NCBI GenBank assembly: GCA_017632695.1
Contig: JAGBQS010000004.1
Span: 1 to 23,303 of the forward strand
From: Bacteroidales bacterium
GTDB taxonomy: Bacteria > Bacteroidota > Bacteroidia > Bacteroidales > UBA3663
Direction of reading: 5' to 3'
Length of the DNA stretch: 23,303 nt
Shown: positions 16,305 through 23,187 of the stretch, piece by piece
Layout of the letters: the number at the start of each line of letters is the position of its first letter
How positions within the stretch are numbered: the first letter of the stretch is position 1
Notes under the pieces: generated by a model
Databases searched by the model: none
Told to the model about the DNA's origin: nothing
Seen by the model: the letters and a program-made list of their open reading frames with translations, nothing else
Program-made: the position numbers and the translations under genes

Positions 16305-17141
16305 ATGGCTTACGAAGCAAAATTCATCGATCTCGATGCCGTCGTACGCAGCAAGGTGCCTCAGTATTATCCGAAGGTGCCCAAATGGCTGATCCGGTTT
16401 GCCGAATGGCTGATTTGCCAGAAAGAGATGAACCAGACCATCGAAGCACTGAAGGAGGTGGAAGGTCCGGATTTTGCTCAGGGAATGTGCCGGCGGCTGA
16501 ACGTCAGCTATAGTATCCGCGGCATGGAGAATCTGCCGGACAAAGGCCGGTTCATCTTTGTTTCGAACCATCCGCTGGGAGCCTTCGACGGTATTTCGTA
16601 CATCAACATCTTCGGACACAAATATCCGAAGTTCAAGGTGATTGTTAACGATATGCTGATGTATATCGTAGCCTTGCAGCCCAATTTTCTGCCGGTCAAT
16701 ACGCTGGGTCGGCAGAAACGCGAGGACATGGAAGCCATCGATGCTGCCTATAACGATGCCGAAACGCAACTGCTTACCTTCCCCGCCGGATTCTGCAGCC
16801 GCTTTATGGGCGGACGCATTCAGGACATTGAGTGGAAGAAGTCGGTCATTACGCAGGCCGTCGAAAGCCGGCGCGACATTATTCCCATGCACTTCAAGGG
16901 CCGGAATTCCCTGTTCTTTTACGGACTGGAATGGTTCCGCCGCGTGTTGGGCATGAAGTTCAACATCGGATTGATCCTGCTGCCCCGGCAAATGATGAAA
17001 ACCGCCCGGAACAAAACGTTCGGCATCACAATCGGCAAACCGATTCCGTGGCAGACCTTCACCGACAAATCAAAAACACCGGCCGAATGGGCCCAATGGT
17101 TGCGCGAGCAGTCATATGCCCTTTCGTCCCCGAAACAATAA
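16305..17141 (+). CDS. glsA: Glycine-lipid O-acyltransferase GlsA (PlsC/OlsA-like)
   Basis: This 278-aa protein resembles lysophospholipid/OlsA acyltransferases. Paired with the GNAT gene directly downstream, it matches the GlsB/GlsA pair of Bacteroides thetaiotaomicron, which makes glycine lipids: GlsA adds a second acyl chain by O-acylation at the inner membrane. The catalytic block reads SNHPLGAFDG (His89, Asp95). This is an HX5D spacing instead of the HX4D of standard PlsC enzymes. The later block reads FPAGFCSR (159-166) where PlsC enzymes usually have FPEGTRS. Both differences may be characteristic of this subfamily. It lies 46 bp after pyrC and 15 bp before glsB. The role is inferred from family and gene pairing. 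Confidence 0.8.
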   Translation: MAYEAKFIDLDAVVRSKVPQYYPKVPKWLIRFAEWLICQKEMNQTIEALKEVEGPDFAQGMCRRLNVSYSIRGMENLPDKGRFIFVSNHPLGAFDGISYINIFGHKYPKFKVIVNDMLMYIVALQPNFLPVNTLGRQKREDMEAIDAAYNDAETQLLTFPAGFCSRFMGGRIQDIEWKKSVITQAVESRRDIIPMHFKGRNSLFFYGLEWFRRVLGMKFNIGLILLPRQMMKTARNKTFGITIGKPIPWQTFTDKSKTPAEWAQWLREQSYALSSPKQ

Positions 17142-17156
17142 AACCACCATATCATA

Positions 17157-18125
17157 ATGGAAAAGATTATTGACCCCATCGATCGGTCCATCCTGAAAGA
17201 GGAACTTACAACCAAGGCCCGACTCCTGCGCCATTCCCGCAAAGGCGGTACCGAACTGTATGTATTTACCGCGCACGACTGCCCCAGACTGATGGAGGAA
17301 GTGGGTCGTTTACGCGAAATCGCTTTCCGCGAGGCGGGAGGCGGAACAGGTAAGAGTATGGACATCGATGAGTTCGACACCATGCAGAACCCCTACTGGC
17401 AGCTGATTGTCTGGGACCCCTCAGAAGAAGCCATTCTGGGCGGCTACCGATACATCTTCGGTCCGCATATCCGTTTCGATCAGGAGGGACAGCCGCTTTT
17501 GGCTACCTCGCACATGTTCCATTTCTCAGAACGTTTCATCAGCGACTACCTGCCCTATATGCTGGAGCTGGGACGTTCCTTTGTGGTAGTCGACCATCAA
17601 TCGTCACGCACCGGAGCCAAATCGCTGTTCACGCTCGATAATCTTTGGGACGGACTGGGGGCTCTGGCCGTTGCCCTGCCTAACTGCCGCTATTACTACG
17701 GCAAGTTCACCATGTACCCCAGCTATCCGAAGAACGGACGCAACATGATTCTGTATTTCCTGCAGAAGTACTTCCCCGATCAGGATCATCTGGTATGGCC
17801 TTATACTCCGTTGGAAACCCACACTGACATTCATGCCATGGAGTTGCTCTTTACAGGCAACGATTTCAAGGAAGACTATCGGATTCTGAACAACGAATGC
17901 CGCAAACTGGGCTACAACATCCCGCCACTGGTCAATGCCTACATGTGCCTGAGCCCCACCATGAAGACTTTCGGTACGGCTATCAACAACGAGTTCGGAG
18001 ATGTGGAGGAATCGGGTATTCTGATTACTATCGAGGACATCTGGGCCGAAAAGCACCAGCGCTACATCGAAAGCTATATCGACGAGGTTAACAAACTGGC
18101 CGATATTCTGAAGATCGTAGGGTAA
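17157..18125 (+). CDS. glsB: Glycine-lipid N-acyltransferase GlsB (OlsB-like GNAT)
   Basis: This 322-aa GNAT-type protein belongs to the OlsB-like/putative hemolysin family. In Bacteroides, GlsB attaches a 3-hydroxy fatty acid to the amino group of glycine, the first step of glycine-lipid synthesis. Visible features are LREIAFREAGGGTGKSMDID (52-71), an acyl-ACP-binding-type start of the fold. These are followed by ILGGYRYIFG (93-102), the ELGRSFVV strand (137-144) and a C-terminal half that includes GYNIPPLVNAYMCLSPTMKTFGTAI. It follows glsA by 15 bp, so both steps are made from one transcript. The stop is followed at once by a 7-bp tandem-repeat array. Confidence 0.82.
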   Translation: MEKIIDPIDRSILKEELTTKARLLRHSRKGGTELYVFTAHDCPRLMEEVGRLREIAFREAGGGTGKSMDIDEFDTMQNPYWQLIVWDPSEEAILGGYRYIFGPHIRFDQEGQPLLATSHMFHFSERFISDYLPYMLELGRSFVVVDHQSSRTGAKSLFTLDNLWDGLGALAVALPNCRYYYGKFTMYPSYPKNGRNMILYFLQKYFPDQDHLVWPYTPLETHTDIHAMELLFTGNDFKEDYRILNNECRKLGYNIPPLVNAYMCLSPTMKTFGTAINNEFGDVEESGILITIEDIWAEKHQRYIESYIDEVNKLADILKIVG

Positions 18126-18128
18126 GGA

Positions 18129-18190
18129 AATTGGCAATTGAGGGTAAAGAGTAGAGAGTAAAGGGTAGAGAGTAAAGGGTAAAGGGTAGA
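18129..18190 (+). repeat. 7-bp tandem repeat array between glsB and the DUF4294 gene
   Basis: Two AATTGRN units (18129-18142) run in the same 7-base phase into seven uninterrupted heptads of consensus GRGTARA (18142-18190: GGGTAAA, GAGTAGA, GAGTAAA, GGGTAGA, GAGTAAA, GGGTAAA, GGGTAGA). Every GRGTARA unit contains TAA or TAG. Because 7 is not a multiple of 3, the array closes all three forward frames. It fills the convergent gap, ending 5 bp before the stop of the opposing gene. Function unknown. Confidence 0.85.
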
Positions 18191-18195
18191 GAACG

Positions 18196-18798
18196 CTAAA
18201 TCATTCCCTGTTCCACCTGGATACAGATGTCTTCCAGCTCCTTGTCTTTGCCGTCGGGATCCCATTCGCTTTTCAGGCTCACACCGAACAGCTTGCCGAA
18301 ACCTTGCCAGAACACGGCACGGGTGCGGCCAAGGTATTCCCGGATAATCTGGTAGGACTGTTTGTTGCATTCGCGGTCTACAAGGCGCACCAGGAGTTTT
18401 CCCTGCCGGTAGTTCAGCTTCATGAGCCGAGGCTTGTATTGGGCCCACAACTCTTTTTCCAGTTTCTTGAAATACGTTCGCTGTTGTTTATCTGTAAGCA
18501 CCTGACAGGTATCGTAGGCCATCACCAGCAACCGGCGCGCTTCCTTGGCAATGGGCAATGTTTTCTTCACGTCGTTCACCATACGCCAGTAGTTGCGTTC
18601 AAATTTCGCTCCTTTGAACCGTTTCCGATTGAAACAATACAGATTTTTCAGCACCACCACCGGTATGGTATCGCCGGTCTGTGGGTCAATCTGGGCAGGC
18701 AGGACTTCAACGCCATCCTCATTCCTATAATGAATGCGCTGCGCAGGCAGCGCAGTAAAAAGCAGCAGCAGGGACAGAAGGATAAGGAGTTTCTTCAT
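18196..18798 (-). CDS. DUF4294 domain exported protein
   Basis: This 200-aa protein has an N-terminal signal (MKKLLILLSLLLLFTALPAQ). The body fits the Bacteroidetes DUF4294 family: WRMVNDVKKTLPIAKEARRL (71-90), EKELWAQYKPRLMKLNYRQGK (114-134), LVRLVDRECNKQSYQIIREYLG (136-157) and AVFWQGFGKLFGVSLKSEWDP (161-181). The family has no known function; it is probably periplasmic. The frame is open to 18828, but a TATCTTTG element lies at 18826-18833, so translation starts at the ATG at 18798. It converges on glsB with the heptad array between them. Confidence 0.85.
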   Translation of the reverse strand: MKKLLILLSLLLLFTALPAQRIHYRNEDGVEVLPAQIDPQTGDTIPVVVLKNLYCFNRKRFKGAKFERNYWRMVNDVKKTLPIAKEARRLLVMAYDTCQVLTDKQQRTYFKKLEKELWAQYKPRLMKLNYRQGKLLVRLVDRECNKQSYQIIREYLGRTRAVFWQGFGKLFGVSLKSEWDPDGKDKELEDICIQVEQGMI

Positions 18799-18825
18799 CA
18801 GGCCTGATTCATGAATTATCGGGGA

Positions 18826-18833
18826 CAAAGATA
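18826..18833 (-). promoter_or_regulatory. -7 element of the DUF4294 gene
   Basis: The minus strand reads TATCTTTG, a full TAnnTTTG match, 27 bp upstream of the ATG at 18798. No TTTG is found at the expected -33 distance. It lies in the 55-bp divergent spacer with the barrel gene, which has no clear plus-strand element of its own. Confidence 0.55.
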
Positions 18834-18853
18834 CTCATTTTTTATTATATAGC

Positions 18854-20683
18854 ATGAATTTACGCGTCTTTCTTTCGATAATTGCCTTTCTTTTAACGGT
18901 TGTGCCGCCCGTTTTGGCACAGGAAGCCGACGAAATACTGTCGTTGAGCGATGTCGATGAACTCAGCGAAGCGGCCTGGCTGCGTCTGCTCGAAGCCGAG
19001 GCCCAGCAGCAGCTGAGCGGCCGGCATAACGTGATTGTCCGCTATGACCAGTGCCTGAACCGAAGGGCAGGATTCCGGAACCGGAGCACCAGCCGGACCG
19101 CCCAAAGCAAAGCCTATCTGGGCGATCCCTGCCACGAAACCGTCCGCTACAACTACAAGGGAAAAAGCCGGGGCCGGCACCTGTGGCAGGCCGGACTGGT
19201 ACTGGATAAAGACGCCGGCGAAGAATGGAGCTGCAAGCCGCCTTTTGCCGACAGTTTTTCAGCCTATGCCGCTTACGAGAACCGGACCGGCCTGCTCCGG
19301 CAGGTCCTGTTAGGCCACTACCGCATCAAAACGGGCTGCGGACTGCTGTGCAACCAGCAATTCTCGCTCGGAAAAAACCTTACTTCAGCCGGTTTCTTTC
19401 AGCACGTCAAGGGACTGACGGCCCACTGCAGCGCCAGCGAAGACAACTTCATGCAGGGAGCAGCCGTCCATTTACGCCTCAACGAACGATGGGCGCTGAT
19501 ACCCTTCGTTTCTGCCCGACAGATTGACGGCACCCTGAAAAACGACACGCTCACCAGCTGGATTACCGACGGCTATCACCGAACTCGCAATGAGGTTGCC
19601 AAACGGCGGAATGCCTGGCTGAGCCACGCAGGGCTGACCGTCCGACGTCACGGGGAATGGTATGCCGTCTCGGCCAACGTGCTGTACTCGCATCTGGACA
19701 AAACCTATCAGCGCGCCCTTTTGACGTACAATACGAACTGCTTCCGGGGACACCAATTGCTGCAGGGATCGGCCGATTACGAAGCCCGCTGGACATATTT
19801 CCATATGAAAGGCGAGTCCGCCATCGACGACCGCGGCGGCTGGGCTACCGTCAATGCCCTCCGATACTCCTTTCTGGACGCCTGGAACCTGACCGTCCTG
19901 TACCGGCAATACAGCAAACGCTACCGCCAGCTTCTGGGCAGCAGCGTAAGCGAGAGCAGCGCCATGCAGGGCGAACGGGGCGAAATGCTGCTGCTCGAAG
20001 GTCCGCTCTCGCGTCTGTGGGACCTGCAGCTTACGGCCGACTTCTTTCAGTTCTCCCAAGCCCAATACAACATCTGGCAGCCGTCCGAAGGTTACGAACT
20101 CACGGCCCGGGTGAATTACGCTTCGAGCCACGAATATGAGCGGCCCGCTCCCTTCAGTTTTTCGTTCCGCTACCGCCTCAAGGCCAAATACAGGAACAAC
20201 AGTCTGACCGATGCCGCCACCGACCTGACCCCGTACTACCGGCATTCGTTCTTTGCCGTCTGCAACCGGAATACCGCTGCGGGACTTTCGCTTAAGACGC
20301 AGCTGCACGGACGTCTGTATTCGGCGCAGAACACGGGTGGCATCCAGTCCGGCTGGGCACTGAGCCAGGCATGCGGCTGGAAACGGGCCGGCTTCCCGCT
20401 ACAGGCCCACGTGCAGGGAACCTGGTTCCGGGCCGACAACTACGACTGCCGCCTCTATCTGTCCGAAAAGAACATCCTGTACGGATTCGGTCTGCCCATG
20501 CTGTATGGGGAGGGCATACGTCTGACGTGCACCTTCATCTGTACCATAAGGAAACATCTCAGCATCGATGCCAAGTACGCGCGGACCGTTTACCGGCACA
20601 CATCGGCCATCAGTTCCGGGTTGCAGCAGATTTCCGGCAATCATCAGGACAATATCTGGATACAAATGCGTATTGTGCTCTGA
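18854..20683 (+). CDS. Outer-membrane beta-barrel protein of the Bacteroidetes HhH/barrel family, lacking the HhH domain
   Basis: This 609-aa exported protein (signal MNLRVFLSIIAFLLTVVPPVLAQ) is rich in alternating aromatic strands, as expected of an outer-membrane barrel. By recall it matches a Bacteroidetes family annotated as helix-hairpin-helix (ComEA-like) proteins. Shared features are GLVLDKDAGEEW (114-125), RTGLLRQVLLGHYRIKTGCG, EDNFMQGAA, the stretch ITDGYHRTRNEVAKR, SKRYRQLLGSSVSESS and the ending CRLYLSEKNILYGFGLPMLYGEGIR. In that family one or more HhH units precede the barrel. Here only about 30 residues (EADEILSLSDVDELSEAAW...) separate the signal from the barrel-like part, and no HhH is visible. 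Twelve Cys residues are present, many for an exported protein. Function unknown. Confidence 0.7.
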   Translation: MNLRVFLSIIAFLLTVVPPVLAQEADEILSLSDVDELSEAAWLRLLEAEAQQQLSGRHNVIVRYDQCLNRRAGFRNRSTSRTAQSKAYLGDPCHETVRYNYKGKSRGRHLWQAGLVLDKDAGEEWSCKPPFADSFSAYAAYENRTGLLRQVLLGHYRIKTGCGLLCNQQFSLGKNLTSAGFFQHVKGLTAHCSASEDNFMQGAAVHLRLNERWALIPFVSARQIDGTLKNDTLTSWITDGYHRTRNEVAKRRNAWLSHAGLTVRRHGEWYAVSANVLYSHLDKTYQRALLTYNTNCFRGHQLLQGSADYEARWTYFHMKGESAIDDRGGWATVNALRYSFLDAWNLTVLYRQYSKRYRQLLGSSVSESSAMQGERGEMLLLEGPLSRLWDLQLTADFFQFSQAQYNIWQPSEGYELTARVNYASSHEYERPAPFSFSFRYRLKAKYRNNSLTDAATDLTPYYRHSFFAVCNRNTAAGLSLKTQLHGRLYSAQNTGGIQSGWALSQACGWKRAGFPLQAHVQGTWFRADNYDCRLYLSEKNILYGFGLPMLYGEGIRLTCTFICTIRKHLSIDAKYARTVYRHTSAISSGLQQISGNHQDNIWIQMRIVL

Positions 20684-20708
20684 TTTAACGTTTTTTATAG
20701 GTGCGGAA

Positions 20709-20740
20709 TTTGGTCAGTTCGGCAATATAGCTTATCTTTG
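20709..20740 (+). promoter_or_regulatory. Promoter of the GH2 gene
   Basis: TTTG (20709-20712) is followed after exactly 20 bases by TATCTTTG (20733-20740), a full match to the Bacteroidetes -33/-7 pattern. The ATG of the GH2 gene is at 20749, only 8 bases after the -7 element. The transcript should therefore start within about 5 nt of the start codon. Confidence 0.8.
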
Positions 20741-20748
20741 CACCGATT

Positions 20749-23079
20749 ATGAAACACCTCTTACTAACTTGTGCCGCCTTCGTGCTGATAGGGTCCGGAT
20801 GGCGGGATGCCAAAGCACAACTCGGATTTGGCTCGTCAACGCTGTTTAACGACGGCTGGTTTTTCTCTCTGGAAGGCGACAGCCTTTCCTGGCAGGCGGT
20901 CTCCCTGCCGCACGACTGGAGCGTGTCCGCCCAGCCGCGTCAGGATTATGCCTCGTGCATGGGATACCTTCCCGGAGGCATCGGACATTACCGAAAGACA
21001 TTCACCCTGCCTGCAGTCAATCCTTCGGCCACTTACACCATTTACTTCGAGGGCGTTTATAACCGCTCGGAGGTGCTGCTGAACGGCCGGAAACTGGGAT
21101 TCCGTCCCAACGGCTACGTCGGTTTCGCCTACGATCTGACTCCTTATCTTCATCCGGAAGGCGAGAACGTGCTCGAGGTGAACGTCGATCATAGCCGGCA
21201 GGCCGATTCCCGCTACTACACCGGCAGCGGCATCTATCGGAACGTATGGCTCATCGAAGCTCCGCGGACGCATCTGGCTCAGTGGGGCCTGACCTACGAA
21301 CTCGAATCCTTAACCGGCACTGAGGCCGTCCTGAAAGTATCGGCCTCCACCTTGCCTATCCCCTCATCGGGCTATTCCCTGCAGGTCACGCTGGCCGATG
21401 CTGCCGGCCGTGTGGTGGCACAAAGTCCCGAAACGGACCTGCTGCCTCATGCCGACACCACACACGTCTTCCGCCTGAGTGTCGGCAATCCGCAGCTCTG
21501 GAGCACGGAGAATCCGGCGCTGTACCGCTTGTGGTGCACCCTGAAAAAGGATGGCCTGACTGCCGACAGCACCTCCGTCCGCGCCGGCATCCGCCATTTG
21601 CGTTTCGACCCGAACGAGGGCTTTTTCCTCAACGGACAGAACCTCAAGATGAAAGGCGTCTGCCTGCACCACGATGCCGGCGTACTGGGTGCCGCCGTTC
21701 CCAAAGAGGTGTGGCGCTACCGCCTGCAGCAGCTCAGGCAGATTGGTGTGAACGCCATCCGTACCGGTCATAACCCGCAGAGCCCGGACTTCTACGACGC
21801 CTGCGACGAGCTGGGACTGCTGGTCATGGACGAAGCCTTCGACGAATGGGAACACCCCAAGCGCAAGTGGCTGGAGGGCTGGAACGTAGGCAAACCGGCT
21901 TACGAGGGTTCCTTCGACTTCTTCGAAGAGTGGTCAGAGGCCGATGTCACCGCTATGGTGCTGCGCGACCGTCCGCATCCCTGCGTGGTGCTGTGGAGCA
22001 TCGGCAACGAGGTGGATTACCCGAACGACCCGTATTCGCATCCCATTCTGGACGGCAGCACCATCCAGCAGCCTATGTACGGCGGCTACGATGCCACCCT
22101 TCCTCGGGCAGAGCGCATCGGAGAGATCGGACAGCGGCTGGCACAGGCGGTCCGCAGCATCGACCGTTCCCGACCCGTAACCGGTGCCTTGGCGGGTGTT
22201 GTGATGAGCAACGAAACCACTTATCCGGCAGCGCTCGATGTAGTGGGCTACAACTATCCCGAGAACCGTTACGACGAGGATCATGCCCGCTATCCCGATC
22301 GCGTCATCTACGGCTCGGAAACCGGTGTGGGCTTCGAGCAATGGAAAGCCTGCCGCGACCGGCCGTTCATCTTCGGACAGTTCCTGTGGACGGGCTTCGA
22401 CTATCAGGGCGAATCGGGCCGATGGCCTTCGCGCGGTCTGGGCACCGGCCTGCTGGACTTTACCGGAACGCCCAAATCCCTCGGGTGGTTCCGCGCAGCC
22501 CTCTGGAAAACCGAGCCTTTCACTTACGCAAGCATCGAATACGGCGGACGCCGCAACCGCCAGTCTGACCGTGAACGGCAGGATCGGACCATGCATGTGG
22601 TGTGCTACACCAATGCCCCGCAGGCACGGCTTCTGGTGAACGGTGAGCCGTTCGGCGACGTTAAGCCTTACGATGACAAAACCGGTCAGATCACCTGGGA
22701 CATCCCTGCCCAGCGTGCCGAACTGCGCGCCGAAGGTCTGGACCCGGAAGGGAAGGTCGTTTCCAGCTACACGATTCCTGCCTTCGGACCGGTAAAGGCC
22801 ATCCGCTTCACGCCCGGCACCGAAGTCCTTGCGCATAAGGGCGACGTTGCTCTGGTGATGATCGAGGCTGTGGATGCTTCGGGCAATGTGGTTCCCTCGT
22901 ATCGGGAGGATTACACAGTCCGTGTCGGCTCCGGCCTCCGTCTGCTGGGCGTCGAAAGCGGCAGCAACTCCGATATGTCGCATCCCCTCTCGCCCACCCG
23001 AGCCTTCCATCAGGGCCGCCTCCTGGCCTATGTGCAGGCGCTGGAAGACCATGTCAGGGTCGTTCTAATTGATAATTGA
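20749..23079 (+). CDS. Secreted glycoside hydrolase family 2, beta-galactosidase-like
   Basis: This 776-aa secreted or periplasmic retaining glycosidase has a signal peptide ending at about residue 23 (AKA). A sugar-binding jelly-roll domain (about 30-190, with LPHDWSV and GIGHYRKTF) is followed by an Ig-like domain (about 195-285) and the TIM barrel (about 290-590). The proposed acid/base is Glu421 in SIGNEVDYP and the nucleophile is Glu524 in YGSETG, both in family context. A DUF4982-like domain (about 600-670) and a Glyco_hydro2_C5-like C-terminal domain (about 690-770) are usual in Bacteroidetes GH2 enzymes. The substrate is probably a beta-galactoside, but other GH2 activities cannot be excluded. 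It has its own promoter. The last residues (IDN and the stop) are encoded by a heptad repeat array. Confidence 0.92.
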   Translation: MKHLLLTCAAFVLIGSGWRDAKAQLGFGSSTLFNDGWFFSLEGDSLSWQAVSLPHDWSVSAQPRQDYASCMGYLPGGIGHYRKTFTLPAVNPSATYTIYFEGVYNRSEVLLNGRKLGFRPNGYVGFAYDLTPYLHPEGENVLEVNVDHSRQADSRYYTGSGIYRNVWLIEAPRTHLAQWGLTYELESLTGTEAVLKVSASTLPIPSSGYSLQVTLADAAGRVVAQSPETDLLPHADTTHVFRLSVGNPQLWSTENPALYRLWCTLKKDGLTADSTSVRAGIRHLRFDPNEGFFLNGQNLKMKGVCLHHDAGVLGAAVPKEVWRYRLQQLRQIGVNAIRTGHNPQSPDFYDACDELGLLVMDEAFDEWEHPKRKWLEGWNVGKPAYEGSFDFFEEWSEADVTAMVLRDRPHPCVVLWSIGNEVDYPNDPYSHPILDGSTIQQPMYGGYDATLPRAERIGEIGQRLAQAVRSIDRSRPVTGALAGVVMSNETTYPAALDVVGYNYPENRYDEDHARYPDRVIYGSETGVGFEQWKACRDRPFIFGQFLWTGFDYQGESGRWPSRGLGTGLLDFTGTPKSLGWFRAALWKTEPFTYASIEYGGRRNRQSDRERQDRTMHVVCYTNAPQARLLVNGEPFGDVKPYDDKTGQITWDIPAQRAELRAEGLDPEGKVVSSYTIPAFGPVKAIRFTPGTEVLAHKGDVALVMIEAVDASGNVVPSYREDYTVRVGSGLRLLGVESGSNSDMSHPLSPTRAFHQGRLLAYVQALEDHVRVVLIDN

Positions 23080-23101
23080 TAATTGACAATTGATAATTAA
23101 A
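23067..23101 (+). repeat. 7-bp tandem repeat array at the 3' end of the GH2 gene
   Basis: The units are AATTGAT, AATTGAT, AATTGAC, AATTGAT and a degenerate AATTAAA, in exact 7-base phase. The first two units overlap the GH2 coding end and supply its TGA stop. TGA recurs every 7 bases in the first four units, so all forward frames are closed. The last unit runs into the hairpin at 23100-23135. Confidence 0.85.
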
Positions 23102-23135
23102 TCCCCGCAACCTGCGTTGGCAAGTTGCGGGGATT
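23100..23135. terminator. Perfect 12-bp hairpin, probable bidirectional terminator
   Basis: AATCCCCGCAAC (23100-23111) and GTTGCGGGGATT (23124-23135) pair perfectly around a 12-base loop. Read on the minus strand the hairpin is followed by TTTAATTATC, a fair U-rich tail, which suits the minus-strand gene ending at 23188. On the plus strand the tail is GTGTTGTTCC, weaker, but the hairpin lies 21 bp after the GH2 stop and may serve it too. Confidence 0.7.
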
Positions 23136-23142
23136 GTGTTGT

Positions 23143-23179
23143 TCCGGTCTGACCGGGCAGTTTGTCCGGTCAGGCTGGA
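23143..23179 (+). other. Second hairpin in the convergent spacer
   Basis: Positions 23143-23156 pair with 23166-23179 across a 9-base loop, giving 14 pairs when two G-U pairs are allowed on the plus strand (core CTGACCGG/CCGGTCAG). Those two pairs would be mismatches on the minus strand. It lies between the first hairpin and the stop of the minus-strand gene, and may be a second terminator or a 3' stability structure. Confidence 0.5.
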
Positions 23180-23187
23180 GTTTCGGG

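Noticed and set aside
18129..18190. The repeat array as a CRISPR
   Set aside because: The units are 7 bp with no spacers and no cas genes are nearby; it is a simple tandem repeat.
18807..18816. The palindrome ATTCATGAAT upstream of the DUF4294 gene as an operator
   Set aside because: A single 10-bp AT-rich palindrome, located in the predicted leader, is expected by chance.
19472..20308. A 278-codon minus-strand open frame antisense to the barrel gene
   Set aside because: There is no recognisable motif. The plus frame has a signal peptide and family motifs across its whole length.
21934..23052. A 372-codon minus-strand open frame antisense to the GH2 gene
   Set aside because: The GH2 frame has full family motifs and a clear promoter, and the antisense product matches nothing. 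High GC makes long antisense frames common here.
18854..23079. The GC-rich right end as a horizontally acquired island
   Set aside because: Spot counts of a few lines gave about 57-65% GC there, but lines elsewhere (for example in the Ig-like gene) also reach about 57%, and there are no mobility genes or flanking repeats.
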